Below, piece by piece: positions 15,607 to 23,922 of a stretch of 45,154 bases of DNA. How positions within the stretch are numbered: the stretch's first letter is position 1; the number at the start of each line of letters is the position of its first letter. Under the pieces are notes generated by a model. That model worked only from the letters and a program-made list of their open reading frames with translations. It did no database searches and was not told the DNA's origin. A program made the translations under genes and the position numbers. Source of the stretch: Spirochaetaceae bacterium (GTDB taxonomy: Bacteria > Spirochaetota > Spirochaetia > DSM-27196 > PWMO01). The stretch spans positions 1 to 45,154 of the forward strand of contig REDM01000145.1 of NCBI GenBank assembly GCA_007693485.1. The letters run 5' to 3'.

Positions 15607-15948
15607 ATGCAGAAACCGGTGTCCCCGATGTACCGGACCATGCGCATCCTCGAGAGCGTGTGCACGTTCTTCTTTGCCGGTTCGCTGATTGTTCTCACGC
15701 TCTACCTCCTGGGGAACGCGCAGGAGTTTCTGGAAGAGACCCAGCGGCTGCTGCTCAGTCTGCTTCGGTGGACGTCGCTGTTGTCGGCGTTGAGCGGCCT
15801 GTACTACATGGTAAACCTTATTCTCTGGATGGTCAGTCGAAGACGGTTTCTCGCGGTGCGGTTCATATACGCGGCGACCGTGATGCTGGTCTGTACCGGG
15901 ATTCTTGTCGCGGTGACCTTTGTTGGTGCCGTGTTCTCTCCGGCCTGA
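15607..15948 (+). CDS. Small integral membrane protein of unknown function
   Basis: A 113-aa protein with three predicted transmembrane segments: about residues 17-36 (CTFFFAGSLIVLTLYLLG), 52-73 (LLSALSGLYYMVNLILWMV) and 85-108 (IYAATVMLVCTGILVAVTFV). No conserved motif is recognised. The ATG at 15607 is chosen over 15559 because an extended -10 element lies between them. map follows after 15 bp and probably shares the transcript. Divergent from the SPFH-like gene across 62 bp. Confidence 0.6.
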   Translation: MQKPVSPMYRTMRILESVCTFFFAGSLIVLTLYLLGNAQEFLEETQRLLLSLLRWTSLLSALSGLYYMVNLILWMVSRRRFLAVRFIYAATVMLVCTGILVAVTFVGAVFSPA

Positions 15949-15963
15949 GACGGGGGAGAGACC

Positions 15964-16755
15964 ATGCCCGCGCGAACCTCGCTGGAAATCGTCCGACTGG
16001 CGAAACCGGCCGCCTACCTTGGATACCTTTTCCGTGAATTGAAGCACATCATGGTTCCGGGAGTGTGCAGCGCCGAGATCGATGCGTTCTGCCGGCACTT
16101 TCTTTCCGAGCGGCGAATGGAGCCAATTCTCGAAGGATATCGCGGGTTTCCGGCGGCTGTCTGTGTCTCCGTAAACAGCGTTGCCGTACACGGGATCCCG
16201 GGATCTCGAACCCTGGAGAACGGCGACGTGGTCACCGTGGATGTGGGTGCGGGGTACGCAGGATGGAAGGCGGACGCCGCGTGGACCTACGCAATTGGTA
16301 CGCCCACCGCCGATGGTCGGCGACTGATTCGTGCTGCGTGGCGCAGCTGCTGTGCGGGAATGCGCGCCTGCCGCCCCGGCAGCCGCGTGGGAGATATCGG
16401 AGCAGCGGTGCAGGAGGCCGCGATCAGTCTCGGCTGTTCCGTTGTCTCCCAGTTTCTGGGCCACGGCATTGGTCGCGAAGTCCACGAACCGCCGGCCGTG
16501 CCCCACGTGGGAACGCGCGGCACGGGGGATCGTCTGCAAGCCGGCATGGTGCTGAATGTGGAGCCGGTGGTCACCCTCGGTCGCCCCCACGTCACGCTTC
16601 TGGATGACGGCTGGTCCTACGTGACCAGCGACGGCGCGTGCGCTGCACAGTATGAACTCACCGTCGCGCTGTTCGCGGCTTCGACGCGGGTGCTGACCGT
16701 TCCGGAACTCGACTTGTCCGACCCCGGACTGGACGATTGGCCACCATTCTGTTGA
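15964..16755 (+). CDS. map: Methionine aminopeptidase, type I
   Basis: A 263-aa metalloenzyme that removes the initiator methionine from nascent proteins. The substrate-binding segment GFPAAVCVSVNSVAVHGIPG is typical. Metal ligands are visible in order: Asp in VDVGAG, Asp in KADAAWT, His in GHGIGREVHEPP, Glu in LNVEPVV and the final Glu in AQYELTV (usually EHTV). No N-terminal zinc-finger or SH3 extension, so it is the simple bacterial form. A Shine-Dalgarno sequence (GGGGGAGA) precedes the ATG. The stop codon lies within the -35 of the tRNA-Thr promoter. Confidence 0.95.
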   Translation: MPARTSLEIVRLAKPAAYLGYLFRELKHIMVPGVCSAEIDAFCRHFLSERRMEPILEGYRGFPAAVCVSVNSVAVHGIPGSRTLENGDVVTVDVGAGYAGWKADAAWTYAIGTPTADGRRLIRAAWRSCCAGMRACRPGSRVGDIGAAVQEAAISLGCSVVSQFLGHGIGREVHEPPAVPHVGTRGTGDRLQAGMVLNVEPVVTLGRPHVTLLDDGWSYVTSDGACAAQYELTVALFAASTRVLTVPELDLSDPGLDDWPPFC

Positions 16756-16780
16756 CAGCCGAACGGCTGTTCAGTAGAGT
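16752..16780 (+). promoter_or_regulatory. Promoter of tRNA-Thr, overlapping the map stop codon
   Basis: TTGACA (16752-16757), 17-bp spacer, TAGAGT (16775-16780). The -35 includes the map stop (16753-16755). An inverted repeat ACAGCCG-AA-CGGCTGT (16755-16770) fills most of the spacer; it could be an operator or a weak map terminator without a T-run. Confidence 0.65.
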
Positions 16781-16799
16781 AGCGTGGCAACAACATCAC

Positions 16800-16873
16800 G
16801 CCATCTTAGCTCAGTTGGCCAGAGCACGTGACTTGTAATCTCGGGGTCGTCGGTTCGAATCCGACAGATGGCT
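16800..16873 (+). tRNA. tRNA-Thr (anticodon UGU)
   Basis: A 74-nt cloverleaf: acceptor GCCATCT/AGATGGC, D stem GCTC/GAGC, anticodon loop CTTGTAA, T stem GTCGG/CCGAC with the TTCGAAT loop and discriminator T. The CCA end is not encoded. The anticodon stem CGTGA/TCTCG has a U-U mismatch at its middle pair. It has its own promoter. Confidence 0.93.
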
Positions 16874-16960
16874 GTGTGATCGCGCTCCACCGAGCCGAAG
16901 ACGGAACAGCGCCCGAGGCATACCCGATCGATACCCCGAAGGGTGGATCAATGGGTGTAC

Positions 16961-16989
16961 TTGACTCGTATTTCGCTCGGTGATATGGT
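16961..16989 (+). promoter_or_regulatory. Promoter of tRNA-Tyr
   Basis: TTGACT (16961-16966), 17-bp spacer, TATGGT (16984-16989), with the predicted start a few bases before the tRNA at 17001. Confidence 0.6.
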
Positions 16990-17000
16990 GGCGATCTATT

Positions 17001-17082
17001 GGGGAGTTTCCCGAGCGGTCAAAGGGGGCAGACTGTAAATCTGTTGGCTCAGCCTTCGTAGGTTCGAATCCTACACTCCCCA
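17001..17082 (+). tRNA. tRNA-Tyr (anticodon GUA)
   Basis: An 82-nt class II tRNA: acceptor GGGGAGT/ACTCCCC, anticodon loop CTGTAAA with stem CAGA-type pairs on each side, long variable arm, T loop TTCGAAT, discriminator A. CCA is not encoded. A seven-T run at 17088-17094 may end transcription; a GC hairpin (17095-17110) follows it rather than precedes it. Confidence 0.95.
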
Positions 17083-17184
17083 TCTGGTTTTTTTGCGCCG
17101 GTCCCGGCGCGTCGGATCCCTTCACCTGACGGTGGCGCGTCCGATCACAGCAGTGCCGCGGGAACAACCGCATGGTGAAGCTTC

Positions 17185-17664
17185 ATGCCGATTCAGGGCG
17201 ATTCCTTCTATTCCAAGGGCCTGCGATTCTGCTGCACAGAGTGTTCGCTCTGCTGTCGGTTTGATTCCGGTTACGTATTTCTTTCACAGTCTGAACTGAG
17301 CCGTCTCGCCGATCGCTTCTCGCTCTCGCACGAGCGGTTCATCGAGCGGTATTGTCGGGTCATCGATCTGGGCGTGGTATCACGGCTTACGCTTCGGGAG
17401 CAGAAAAACCTCGACTGCGTCTTCTGGAAACACGGTGGGTGTACCGTATACGAAGACCGACCGCTTCAGTGTCGCAGCTTTCCGTTCTGGCCGGCGCATA
17501 TGAGCACACCCGAACAGTGGCTCGATCTGGAGCGGGAATGCCCGGGCATCAATGTGGGACCAACTCACACCGCGGCAACCATCGATGCGTGGCTTGAGAC
17601 GCGAGAACGGCTCCCCCTGCTTGATCCCCGTCGGCACCAACCGAAACGCGGGGACGGAGAATGA
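17185..17664 (+). CDS. YkgJ-family cysteine-cluster protein
   Basis: A 159-aa protein of the YkgJ (UPF0153) family, thought to bind a metal or iron-sulfur centre through clustered cysteines; substrate unknown. Visible are FCCTECSLCC near residue 16-24 (a CxxCxxCC-like cluster), then KNLDCVFWKHGGCTVYEDRPLQCRSFPFWP (about 75-105) and a C-terminal Cys (ECPG). No signal peptide. It overlaps the following metallo-hydrolase gene by 4 bp (ATGA), so the two are translated together. Upstream are the tRNA genes; no separate promoter was found, so it may share the tRNA-Tyr transcript. Confidence 0.85.
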   Translation: MPIQGDSFYSKGLRFCCTECSLCCRFDSGYVFLSQSELSRLADRFSLSHERFIERYCRVIDLGVVSRLTLREQKNLDCVFWKHGGCTVYEDRPLQCRSFPFWPAHMSTPEQWLDLERECPGINVGPTHTAATIDAWLETRERLPLLDPRRHQPKRGDGE

Positions 17665-18605
17665 AGATCAAGATCTGGGGAGCCCGTGGCTCCCGGCCGA
17701 CTCCGCTGCTTGACGAACAGGTCAAGAACAAGATTTCAGCCGTGATCCAGCGCGTGCAGCCGCGCGATCTGGTATCTCCTGCTGCTCGCGAGCGATTTCT
17801 CGCTTCGCTGCCACCGTCCCTCTTCGGAACGGTTGGCGGAAATACCGCGTGTATACAGATATCGCCACGCAAGGGCGCCACCATTCTGATCGATGCGGGT
17901 AGTGGCATCGCGGAGGTTGCCGCGCAGATGATGCGCAGTCTCAATCCCGAGCGCGAGTACCACATCTTCTTCACCCATTTTCATTACGATCATGTGCAGG
18001 GCTTGCCCTTCTTTGGCCCGGCATACAACCCCAACTGCTCGGTTCATTTCTACAGCCCCATCCCGGAGATCCGGTCGATACTGTCGTCTCACATGCAACA
18101 TCCTTTTTTTCCGGTGACCATGGAAGAGAAAATGGCCCGCAACCTTCAGTTCCACGTTCTGGATCACCGCCCAGTGACGATCGGCTCGGTAACGGTGAGC
18201 TGGCGCGAGCTCAATCACCCGGGAAGAGGGTTTGGATATCGGTTCGAGGAAGCGGGGCGGACCTTTGTCCATGCCAGCGATGTCGAGCTGCTGCAGTCGG
18301 ACTTTGAAAAGACACCCGAAAACCGGCGCTTTTTCGGAAATGCCGATGCGATGATCCTGGACACCCAGTACACCCTGGGCGAGGCGATCGAGAAATACAA
18401 CTGGGGACATAGCTCTTTCAGCCTTGGTGTGGACTTCGCGACCGCGTGGAACGTGCGGGCCCTCTATCTGTTTCACCACGAACCGCTCTACGATGACGCA
18501 AAACTGCACAAAAACCTTCAGCTTGCGCGATGGTACGCGCAACGCCTTGGAAATTTGGAACTTGAGGTCTATATTTCTCAAGAGGGAATGGAAATCACCC
18601 CGTGA
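17661..18605 (+). CDS. Metallo-beta-lactamase-fold hydrolase
   Basis: A 314-aa cytoplasmic protein that begins KIKIWGARGSRPTP and has the metal-binding motif THFHYDHVQGLPFF (HxHxDH) at about residues 104-117, then HPGRGFGYRF, HASDVE and a C-terminal HH in LFHHEP. These place it in the MBL superfamily, in a branch often annotated as phosphodiesterase or cAMP phosphodiesterase-like; the substrate is not identifiable. An insert of about 35 residues (18-52) separates the first strands. It is coupled to the YkgJ-like gene, and the 62-aa ORF starts 2 nt after its stop. Confidence 0.85.
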   Translation: MKIKIWGARGSRPTPLLDEQVKNKISAVIQRVQPRDLVSPAARERFLASLPPSLFGTVGGNTACIQISPRKGATILIDAGSGIAEVAAQMMRSLNPEREYHIFFTHFHYDHVQGLPFFGPAYNPNCSVHFYSPIPEIRSILSSHMQHPFFPVTMEEKMARNLQFHVLDHRPVTIGSVTVSWRELNHPGRGFGYRFEEAGRTFVHASDVELLQSDFEKTPENRRFFGNADAMILDTQYTLGEAIEKYNWGHSSFSLGVDFATAWNVRALYLFHHEPLYDDAKLHKNLQLARWYAQRLGNLELEVYISQEGMEITP

Positions 18606-18606
18606 T

Positions 18607-18795
18607 ATGATTGATCTTGACGGAGCTGAAGTTGTTGCACTCTACGTGTTGATGCGTCGCCACGACCTCGAGCTGGACGCCCGAATGATATCGCTCTACG
18701 AACGACTGGAGAGAATCCTCCACGATCGCCTTTCAATTGAACAAATGGAGAACATTGAAAACCTATATGAAAACGAAGAACACCCCCTCGCGTAA
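18607..18795 (+). CDS. 62-aa helical protein of unknown function
   Basis: A short ORF from ATG 18607 to TAA 18793-18795, one base after the MBL stop (TGA, then T, then ATG). The product is acidic and helical: MIDLDGAEVVALYVLMRRHD, then LDARMISLYERLERILHDRL and SIEQMENIENLYENEE. No domain is recognised. Compact spacing and clean amino-acid composition support it as a real gene, though the family is unknown. It overlaps the next gene's start by 29 bp, in a different frame. Confidence 0.55.
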   Translation: MIDLDGAEVVALYVLMRRHDLELDARMISLYERLERILHDRLSIEQMENIENLYENEEHPLA

Positions 18796-21700
18796 GTGGT
18801 TTCGTGCAGCTATCCGGATCGCGCACGTCGCGATTCTCGTGCTGGTCGCTGCGGTTGTGTCGGCGTACGATCCCCCCGTAGGGGGCAACGACGCGTTGTA
18901 CCAGATGACGTCGCCGCTCTTCCTTGGCCGCGGGTTCACCGTGACCTCGACGGAATCGCCCACCGCAGACACAATGAATCCCGCGGCCTCGGGCTTGAAT
19001 CAGCGCGTGACCCTTGACGCGAGCTACATCGGCCTGACGGGCTTTGGCTCTGAGTCCGACGATCGCGGCTGGCAGGGGCACGGGGTAAACCTTGGGGTTA
19101 CCGTGCCGACGCGGGTTGGCGTATTTTCGGGCGGAGCACGCTATCTCGGGTCGACGGTTGATCCGATGCTGCTTGGAAACACCTTTGGTGCCCGGTTTTC
19201 GTTTGCCAAAGACCTCTCCCCCGATTTTCTGGTAGGCGCGGGAATCAACGTGCTGATGGGTGGAGCGGACAACACCTTCGACGTGGGTGCCGGACTCGAC
19301 GTGGGTATTCTCCACCTCGTTGGCGATGTGCGGGGTCTGAAGGACTTCCGATGGGGCGCCTCAATTCTTGGACTCGGACTTCCCTACAATCCGGTAGACG
19401 GCCGAACCTCGATGCCCTCCATTCTCACGCCGGCGGTCGGCGCCCAATTCTCTCCGATTCGCACGGATGATGTGGTGATGGACTTCAACGTAACGCTGAG
19501 CTATCCCACCGTACAGAACGTCCGCCTGAATATGGGAACCGAGATCAGTTTTTTTGACACGGTGAGCGTGTTTGGCGGCTGGCAGGTCGATGCCCGCGAG
19601 TTGATGGACGACGCGGTCGAACGGCGCTCGATGATTCCGTCGTTTGGCATTTCGGTGAAACTTGCGACCGACTTCCAGGAGAGCGACTCGCTGATCGCCC
19701 GTCAGGGCTGGAACCGAAGCGAGGTTCGTACGCGAGCGGCCGCAGCACCGCTGTACGACGGCGTCTGGGGCTTTGGCGCGGGCGTCAACGTGCCGCTGGG
19801 GGTGGTCGACCGCAATCCGCCGCGTATCAGCGTTGATGTCGAACCGACTCACTACATCGCCCCCACCAACGACGGCGTCAACGACTACCTTCTGGTGCCG
19901 CTCTCGATCACCGACGAACGGTTCGTTGCCTCATGGGCATTCCGCGTTTTCAACGAAGACGGCGAAGAGGTGCGACGGATCGAGAACAAGGACGAACGTC
20001 CCGAAAACGAGGGGTTTCGAAACTTCATGGACCGCCTCCTGGCGGTGAAGTCCGGGGTTTCGGTTCCGGAAGCCATCCGATGGGACGGGATATCCGATGC
20101 GGGCACGCTGGTTCCGGACGGCACCTATACCTTTGTGGTCGAAGCCGAGGACGACAACGGAAACCGCGCCGAAACCAATCAATTTACCGTGGTGGTGGAT
20201 ACCACCCCGCCGGAGATCTCGGTTGCCGAGCTCAGCGGCGATGAGCGTATCTTCAGTCCCGACGGCGATGGAAACAAGGACGAACTGACCATCGTGCAGT
20301 CAGGAAGTGTGGAAGATCTCTGGGAAGGGTGGATCGAAGATCTGGCCGGAAACCGGATTCGAACCTGGCGTTGGGAGTCGGCCGGCCCACAGACAATCGT
20401 CTGGGACGGCACCACTGACGATGACGACCTCGTACCCGACGGCGTCTACCGCTATGTGGTAACCGCAACCGACCGGGCAGGCAACCGCAGTCGTGCGTCG
20501 ATGGAAAACATCGTGGTGAACACGGTTCAGGAACCGATTCGCATCGCGATCAACCACGCCCACTTCTCACCAAACGACAACGGGGTTCGAGATACGCTGA
20601 CCTTTGCGCTGGACGTTCCCACCGCCGGCCTGGTGAGTTGGGAGCTTGTCGTGGAAAACCAGCAGGGCAGCGCGGTGAGGACCTTCTCAGGCCGTACCGA
20701 ACCACTTCCGCAGATCATTTTCAACGGCCGCGACAACCAGGAGCGCATACTGCCGGAAGGTACGTACCAGGCACGATTGCGCGCTCGGTACCGAAACGGG
20801 TTTGCCCCCGAAGAGTCGTCGCCCCCGTTTGAGATCGACGTCACCCCACCGCGGGCTACCGTCCGCGCCGATCTGGAGGTGTTCTCGCCAAACCTCGATG
20901 GAACGCGTGACGAGGTGACTATCTTTCAGGAGAGTTCTCCCGAAGACCAGTGGGTGGGAACCGTTCGCGATGGTGCCGGTCGGGCCGTACGCCGCTTTAC
21001 CTGGCAGGGAACAGCCGATCCACGCATTGTCTGGGATGGAACCGACGACCAGGGCCGCCTTGTTGAAGACGGGCTCTTCACCTACGAGCTGGAATCCACC
21101 GACCGGGCAGGCAACCGCGGGCTATCAAACCGGGTCAGCTTTGAGGTGGACAATCGCGCTTCGGAAGTGATTATATCCGCTGAGTTCCGTGCGTTCTCTC
21201 CCAATGCAAGCGGGGTGCGCGATACCATCGCCTTCTTCCCGCGACTCGATCTGAACGAAAACATCGAGACGTTCACCTTTGAGATCCGCGACCAGCAGGG
21301 CAGGGCGGTCAGGACGTTCACTGGGAGAGACCGTATTCCCGGCCCCTTCCGCTGGAACGGGCTCGATAACGCCGGAAGCCGCGCAGCCGACGGCACTTAC
21401 CGCGGACATCTGAGTGTACTCTATCGCAACGGCCACCTCGCCGAGGCAGGCACCGCCGATTTCGTTCTGGACACCGTATTCCCGACGGCGCAACTGACCG
21501 CTGATTTCACCCTCTTCTCGCCGGACGGCGATGGCAACCGGGACCGGATCACCATCCGACAGACCTCTTCCGAGGAACGGCTCTGGCAGGGATTCATTGT
21601 CTCCGCCGATACCGGTGATGCAATCCGACAGTTCTCGTGGCAGGGAGTGCTGCGCGATCTTGAGTGGGACGGCCGCGATGCCTCCGGTAACGTCGTGCGC

Positions 21701-22828
21701 GACGGGATGTACCGCTACGTGGTCTCCGCGACCGATGAGGCGGGGAATCGTACCGAAGTGCGACTCGACGGCATTGAGGTTGACACCCGTCCGACACCAA
21801 TTTTTGTGACTGCAAATGCGACGGCGTTCAGCCCAAACAACAACGGGATTCGTGATGACATTAGTTTCACGATGTTGGTCAACAACCTTCGCGGCATCGA
21901 CGACTGGTCATTGAACATTCTGTTGGACGGCCGGACCGTGCGCACTTTTACGGGGAGCACGATCACCGGGCAATCGTCGGTGGTCTGGGATGGTCGCGAT
22001 TCCGCGGGCCGGATCCGGGAGGGCCGCTATGTCGCGGAGTTCCGAGTCAACTACCGCAAGGGAAACCGGCCGGTCGCGCGCTCCAGCGAGTTCCTGCTCG
22101 ATATTTCGCCGCCGGTGGTACGGGTTGACCTTGCTCCGATTCCGTTCTCACCGGACAACGACGGCATCGACGACGAGCTGAACATCCGCATCGGCATCGA
22201 GAACGCCAGCGACATTTCGCATTGGCGCATGGAGATTCAGGATCGAAACCGCGCATTCTTCACCGAGTTTGCCGGCAGAGGCCGTCCCGCCGAACGTATC
22301 GTGTGGGATGGTCGGGCGGCAAACGGCGATCTGGTCATCTCAGCGGAGGACTATCCCTACGTCCTTGAAGTGGTTGACGTGCTCGGGAACCGGACCGTGG
22401 TCAGAGGCGTGATTCCGGTGGACATTCTGGTCATTCGAGACGGTGACCGTCTGCGGGTGCAGATCGCCGCCATCACATTTGCGCCCAACAGTCCCGCGCT
22501 GATTATCGACCCTGATGATCCGCAGGGGGCAAAAAACCTTGCGATTTTGAACCGTCTGGTCGAGATTTTCACCCGATTTGGAACCTACAACATTCAGGTG
22601 GAGGGCCACGCGGTGAACATCACCGGCACCGAACGCGAAGAGGTCACCGAACTGCAGCCACTGTCGCAAGCCAGGGCTGAATCGGTTCGTGCGGCTCTGA
22701 TCGAGCGAGGACTTGCCGCGCGCCGCATCACCACGGTCGGTCGCGGTGGAACGGAACCGGTTGTTCCGCACACCGATCTCGACGAACGGTGGAAAAACCG
22801 ACGCGTGGAGTTCATACTGATCCGATGA
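18767..22828 (+). CDS. Giant outer-membrane protein with barrel, Ig repeats and OmpA-like domain
   Basis: A 1353-aa exported protein. The signal peptide is residues 1-33 (IAHVAILVLVAAVVSAYD). Residues about 36-345 look like a porin-like beta-barrel of treponemal type, containing MNPAASGLNQRVTLDASYIGLTGFG. An imperfect Ig unit (about 350-490) precedes seven tandem repeats, each opening F-S-P-(D/N)-x-x-G, at residues 496, 600, 706, 810, 917, 1021 and 1127. These resemble FlgD-type Ig domains. The C-terminal 110 residues form an OmpA-like domain with QARAESV, but the expected GHTD is GHAVN. It is predicted to span the outer membrane and periplasm. The start is the ATG at 18767, preferred over an upstream TTG because the signal peptide begins there. 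Confidence 0.85.
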   Translation: MKTKNTPSRKWFRAAIRIAHVAILVLVAAVVSAYDPPVGGNDALYQMTSPLFLGRGFTVTSTESPTADTMNPAASGLNQRVTLDASYIGLTGFGSESDDRGWQGHGVNLGVTVPTRVGVFSGGARYLGSTVDPMLLGNTFGARFSFAKDLSPDFLVGAGINVLMGGADNTFDVGAGLDVGILHLVGDVRGLKDFRWGASILGLGLPYNPVDGRTSMPSILTPAVGAQFSPIRTDDVVMDFNVTLSYPTVQNVRLNMGTEISFFDTVSVFGGWQVDARELMDDAVERRSMIPSFGISVKLATDFQESDSLIARQGWNRSEVRTRAAAAPLYDGVWGFGAGVNVPLGVVDRNPPRISVDVEPTHYIAPTNDGVNDYLLVPLSITDERFVASWAFRVFNEDGEEVRRIENKDERPENEGFRNFMDRLLAVKSGVSVPEAIRWDGISDAGTLVPDGTYTFVVEAEDDNGNRAETNQFTVVVDTTPPEISVAELSGDERIFSPDGDGNKDELTIVQSGSVEDLWEGWIEDLAGNRIRTWRWESAGPQTIVWDGTTDDDDLVPDGVYRYVVTATDRAGNRSRASMENIVVNTVQEPIRIAINHAHFSPNDNGVRDTLTFALDVPTAGLVSWELVVENQQGSAVRTFSGRTEPLPQIIFNGRDNQERILPEGTYQARLRARYRNGFAPEESSPPFEIDVTPPRATVRADLEVFSPNLDGTRDEVTIFQESSPEDQWVGTVRDGAGRAVRRFTWQGTADPRIVWDGTDDQGRLVEDGLFTYELESTDRAGNRGLSNRVSFEVDNRASEVIISAEFRAFSPNASGVRDTIAFFPRLDLNENIETFTFEIRDQQGRAVRTFTGRDRIPGPFRWNGLDNAGSRAADGTYRGHLSVLYRNGHLAEAGTADFVLDTVFPTAQLTADFTLFSPDGDGNRDRITIRQTSSEERLWQGFIVSADTGDAIRQFSWQGVLRDLEWDGRDASGNVVRDGMYRYVVSATDEAGNRTEVRLDGIEVDTRPTPIFVTANATAFSPNNNGIRDDISFTMLVNNLRGIDDWSLNILLDGRTVRTFTGSTITGQSSVVWDGRDSAGRIREGRYVAEFRVNYRKGNRPVARSSEFLLDISPPVVRVDLAPIPFSPDNDGIDDELNIRIGIENASDISHWRMEIQDRNRAFFTEFAGRGRPAERIVWDGRAANGDLVISAEDYPYVLEVVDVLGNRTVVRGVIPVDILVIRDGDRLRVQIAAITFAPNSPALIIDPDDPQGAKNLAILNRLVEIFTRFGTYNIQVEGHAVNITGTEREEVTELQPLSQARAESVRAALIERGLAARRITTVGRGGTEPVVPHTDLDERWKNRRVEFILIR

Positions 22829-23913
22829 GAGAGCAGCACAGCGAAGAAGCAACAAGACCAGACACTCAGACCGAGTCGCCCCGGCGCCCCCGCCGCTGGG
22901 GCAGACTCCTCCTGCTGCTTGGTCTGGTGATGGTTCTCACCAGCGGCGTGGCCGCGGGTGCACTCTGGTACCTCAATACCGCACCGGAACACAACGGCGA
23001 CGCTGTCACATTCTCCGTGCGGCGCGGTGAAAGCGTTCAATCGATCGCGCGGCGGCTGGAGGCCGAAGGGCTCATTCGTTCGGCCCGGATGCTCTCGCTG
23101 CTGAGTGTCGTTCGGGGCACGCAGGACCGCTTTCAAAGCGGGAATTACCTGATACCCGCCGGGCTCAGTACGCAGGCGATACATGACTTCTTCCTTGGAG
23201 GCCGGCAACGGCTGGTTCGCATCACCATTCCTGAAGGGTGGACCATCCGTCGCATGGCTGATCACCTGGAGGGGGCTGGTATCATTTCCGCCGATGAGTT
23301 CATCGCGGCAACGGGCGATCCCGAGGTTCTGGGACGATTCGCGATTGCCGCAGAGAGTGCCCAGGGTTTTCTCTACCCGGATACCTATCTGTTTCAGGAG
23401 GGGCTTCCGGCATCCACGATTGTGGCCCACATGATCGAACGGTTCTTCGCCGTGGTGGAGTCGGTCTACCCCGCGTGGCAGCTGTTGACTCCCGAGGAAC
23501 TCTACGAAACCGTCATCATGGCATCGATCGTAGAGCGGGAGTACATGGTTCCCGACGAGGCGCCGATGATCGCATCGGTGTTTTTCAATCGACTCAACGT
23601 CGGCATGCGTCTGGAGTCTTGTGCAACCGTGGTGTACGTGATGACGGAAGAACAAGGGCTGCCTCATCCGAGCCGCCTCTTTTTTCGCGATCTCGAGCGC
23701 AACTCCGCCTTCAACACCTATCGCAATCGGGGGTTGCCCCCGGCTCCTATCGCCAATCCCGGGCGGGTCGCTCTGGACGCTGCGTTCAACCCCGCCGAGA
23801 GTGACTACTGGTTCTTTGTACTGCGGGGCGCCGACGCAACAAGGCACCACTTCTCCCGGAGTTTTCAGGAACACAACGAAGCGACGGTATTCTACCTTCG
23901 ATCCCCGCGATAG
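22825..23913 (+). CDS. mltG: Endolytic murein transglycosylase MltG
   Basis: A 362-aa single-pass membrane enzyme of the YceG/MltG family that cuts nascent glycan strands and helps set peptidoglycan chain length. A basic N-terminus precedes the transmembrane helix (about 28-48, LLLLLGLVMVLTSGVAAGAL), then a LysM-like segment (VRRGESVQSIARRLEAEGLI) and the catalytic domain with IMASIVEREYMVPDEA, whose Glu in VERE is the expected acid. Later FNTYRNRGLPPAPIANPG and WFFVLRG complete the signature. The ATG at 22825 overlaps the upstream stop by 4 bp (ATGA). dnaG follows after 9 bp. Confidence 0.95.
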   Translation: MREQHSEEATRPDTQTESPRRPRRWGRLLLLLGLVMVLTSGVAAGALWYLNTAPEHNGDAVTFSVRRGESVQSIARRLEAEGLIRSARMLSLLSVVRGTQDRFQSGNYLIPAGLSTQAIHDFFLGGRQRLVRITIPEGWTIRRMADHLEGAGIISADEFIAATGDPEVLGRFAIAAESAQGFLYPDTYLFQEGLPASTIVAHMIERFFAVVESVYPAWQLLTPEELYETVIMASIVEREYMVPDEAPMIASVFFNRLNVGMRLESCATVVYVMTEEQGLPHPSRLFFRDLERNSAFNTYRNRGLPPAPIANPGRVALDAAFNPAESDYWFFVLRGADATRHHFSRSFQEHNEATVFYLRSPR

Positions 23914-23922
23914 AGGCAGATC

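Noticed and set aside
17095-17110. GC-rich hairpin after tRNA-Tyr as a terminator
   Set aside because: The T-run lies before the hairpin, not after it, on the + strand, and the minus-strand reading gives A's, so it is not a standard terminator.
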